Shown here piece by piece: positions 19,768 through 20,979 of a DNA stretch of 20,979 bases. The DNA comes from Paraglomus occultum. Lineage: Eukaryota > Glomeromycota > Glomeromycetes > Paraglomerales > Paraglomeraceae. The first letter of the stretch is position 1. Each line of letters begins with the position of its first letter. A program made the translations under genes and the position numbers. The stretch spans positions 1 through 20,979 of the forward strand of contig CAJVPJ010000607.1 in the NCBI GenBank assembly GCA_910592205.1. Direction: 5' to 3'. The notes below the pieces were generated by a model. That model saw only the letters and a program-made list of their open reading frames with translations. It was not told where the DNA came from and ran no database searches.

Positions 19768-20893
19768 CTGGTTTCTGTTGCAACACTCTCAGACTTGACT
19801 TCTTCGACATCATTCTTTACGGTACTAGCCTCATTGGTTATCCTAAAATACCGTAAAAAGTATTGAACGTTGAGTTGCTTTAACCTTTTCGCACAGTGGG
19901 TTCCATATCATCTTACACCATCCTTTCCATGTCTTTTACCTCTGATTTTCATTCTCTGACGGAAACAACAGTTCCATGCTCTTGCCGATTCCCTTCCCCC
20001 GCGCCGGTGCCTCGCTATACCCGCTGCTCCACCTTCGTCCCCCATCACCGTTATATCCTTCGGATTCAGATTTTGATTGTTTTCTTTTTGGATATAATCC
20101 AACTGACGCGCCTACTTTCAACACAAATGCCATGAGATCAGATGGATCTTCTGGAGGCGCATCTGGGCTTGTTATAGTTGACGATATGGCATCTGTCGAA
20201 GAATGGGATGTCGACGACATGGGGCTCATTGAGGTCGTTGGAGAGGTAAGAGATGGCTGTTGGAAAAAGACAAGCAGTGTATGAAGAGATTCGGTGAGAG
20301 TATAGAACAAAAGGTCAGGTATTAAAAGAGGAGAGTCTACATTAGGTACCTTCGTTTCACTGTTTGATCTGTAAGGATGATATCGCGTAGTGTCACCACC
20401 AACACACAATGACGGTCGTCGCGGGTATCTAGACCAATCTATACTTGGGGTTCTATGAATGCGCTGCCAGTTTGGGGTTTGTTCGAAAGTCTACACGCGG
20501 ATTAAACTTCTATCAGTCGAATCTATCAAAGAGAGACAGCCTGTAGTGTTTTCACCAACCATTTTCCTCTAATTGTAAGTAAAATAAACACTCTCGTAGA
20601 CTTACGCCATCACGCAGTCTTTCGGCAAGAGAAATCGGATCGGCCAACCACTGCTGCTTTGCTAGTTTTAGCGTGACTATGTCAGCCTGGGCCTGTTCGA
20701 GCTGACGATTCAAGATGTCAATTGCGCGTGTGACTCTTTCATAACTAGTGAGTTTTGAATGTATTTAACTTGTGAAAAAAAAGCTTCATTGTCATAGAAG
20801 AAAGAGTATAAGAGTGGCTCTAATACAGACAACTCACTCTTCGTTGCTATTAAGCAAGGCTTCAATTACCCCTGGTGAAGACTCTTCAGACAT
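18348..20893 (-). CDS. ZZZ3: ZZZ3-type protein: coiled coil, SANT/Myb and ZZ zinc finger
   Basis: Thirteen exons on the minus strand: 20893-20838, 20744-about 20605, 20490-20350, 20256-19940, 19842-19728, 19594-19532, 19462-19361, 19279-19199, 19133-19030, 18956-18821, 18731-18681, 18619-18499, 18424-18348; about 500 aa. Animal ZZZ3 is a subunit of the ATAC acetyltransferase complex that reads histone H3 through its ZZ finger. In order: a helical N-terminus (about 19-55, [20 protein letters not shown]); [20 protein letters not shown]; a Ser/Thr/Pro-rich stretch with basic PKRKQ; 11 alanines (about 245-255); a SANT/Myb domain (about 264-335) reading [18 protein letters not shown] and [20 protein letters not shown] followed by [12 protein letters not shown], nearly the ZZZ3 signature; YMDSQ; then a ZZ finger from HYGFC with [22 protein letters not shown] and the closing histidines in [10 protein letters not shown]. 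The donor after exon 10 (GTCAAT) is weak, so residues near 415-420 are least certain. Confidence 0.9.
19730..19762. repeat. (AGC)11 microsatellite coding for polyalanine
   Basis: Eleven perfect AGC units on the plus strand read as GCT codons on the minus strand, giving an 11-alanine run in exon 5 of the ZZZ3-type gene, just before its splice donor. All eleven codons are identical, which points to recent replication slippage. Confidence 0.9.
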
Positions 20894-20906
20894 GTTATGT
20901 CAAGTA

Positions 20907-20979
20907 CAGTGGCCTGCCAAAATTTTACGACCACCCGTGCCGATCATCACATTTATTATGAGTAGAAGCGATTTTCTAT
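20907..20979. mobile_element. end of a Tc1/mariner-like element, cut by the window edge
   Basis: After a TA (20905-20906) the sequence runs CAGTGGCCTGCCAAAATTTT, then ACGACCACCC, the typical form of a Tc1-like terminal inverted repeat (CAGTGG...AAATTTT...GACCACC). The rest lies beyond the window, so it may be a full transposon or a MITE. It begins 13 bp upstream of the ZZZ3-type start codon at 20893, in the position expected for its 5' leader or promoter. Confidence 0.7.

Noticed and set aside
1-20979. CRISPR array, bacterial operons or rRNA genes
   Set aside because: Spliced eukaryotic genes throughout. No regular spaced repeats, Shine-Dalgarno-linked gene runs or rRNA sequence were seen.

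Overview
This window looks like nuclear DNA of an arbuscular mycorrhizal fungus (Glomeromycotina, Rhizophagus-like). It is AT-rich, its genes carry many short GT-AG introns, and its left third holds gene families I know only from that group: a coiled-coil gag-like gene opening 'DLEAENAKLKQIIEENAKRE', retropepsin-like genes with 'ALIDT' and 'LVLGMPWLWLRE', and an F-box/LRR gene with 'SLYPTLFVNRFWY'. The species cannot be fixed from sequence alone.

Positions 1 to about 8500 form a repeat-rich compartment of dead genes. In order: a gag-like coiled-coil gene with about five frameshifts (442-2153, +); a retropepsin-like gene (2359-3295, -); an F-box/LRR gene (3403-4261, -); a second, unrelated-looking retropepsin/gag gene (4578-5583, -); two '+' fragments that both begin MTEADI behind a duplicated promoter block (4361 and 5662); and a transposon-type gene relic (about 5789-6890, +) split by a 139-bp MITE with a perfect 8-bp target-site duplication. 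Positions 6890-8575 hold no gene I can name.

From about 8500 to the end the window is conserved core genome, and five genes can be spliced by hand with every exon in phase. They are a single-C2-domain protein (8576-9219, -); a Yhm2-type mitochondrial citrate/2-oxoglutarate carrier (9517-11016, +), divergent from it across a 297-bp shared promoter with a perfect TGACGTCA site; an SR splicing factor with an RRM and two zinc knuckles (about 12822-14011, -); an RNF121-type RING membrane protein (16506-18143, +); and a ZZZ3-type SANT plus ZZ-finger protein (18348-20893, -), tail-to-tail with RNF121. Gene-free stretches lie at 11017-12821 and 14012-16505. The second contains two further MITEs. A Tc1-like terminal repeat begins 13 bp upstream of the ZZZ3-type start codon at the right edge.

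The contrast is the main message. Every lineage-specific gene on the left is broken, while five many-exon core genes on the right are intact, so the breaks on the left are real decay and not sequencing noise. I did not find a convincing new biological system. The most novel items are the duplicated divergent promoter block, the three MITE families, and a 17-bp palindrome shared between a promoter and a coding region.
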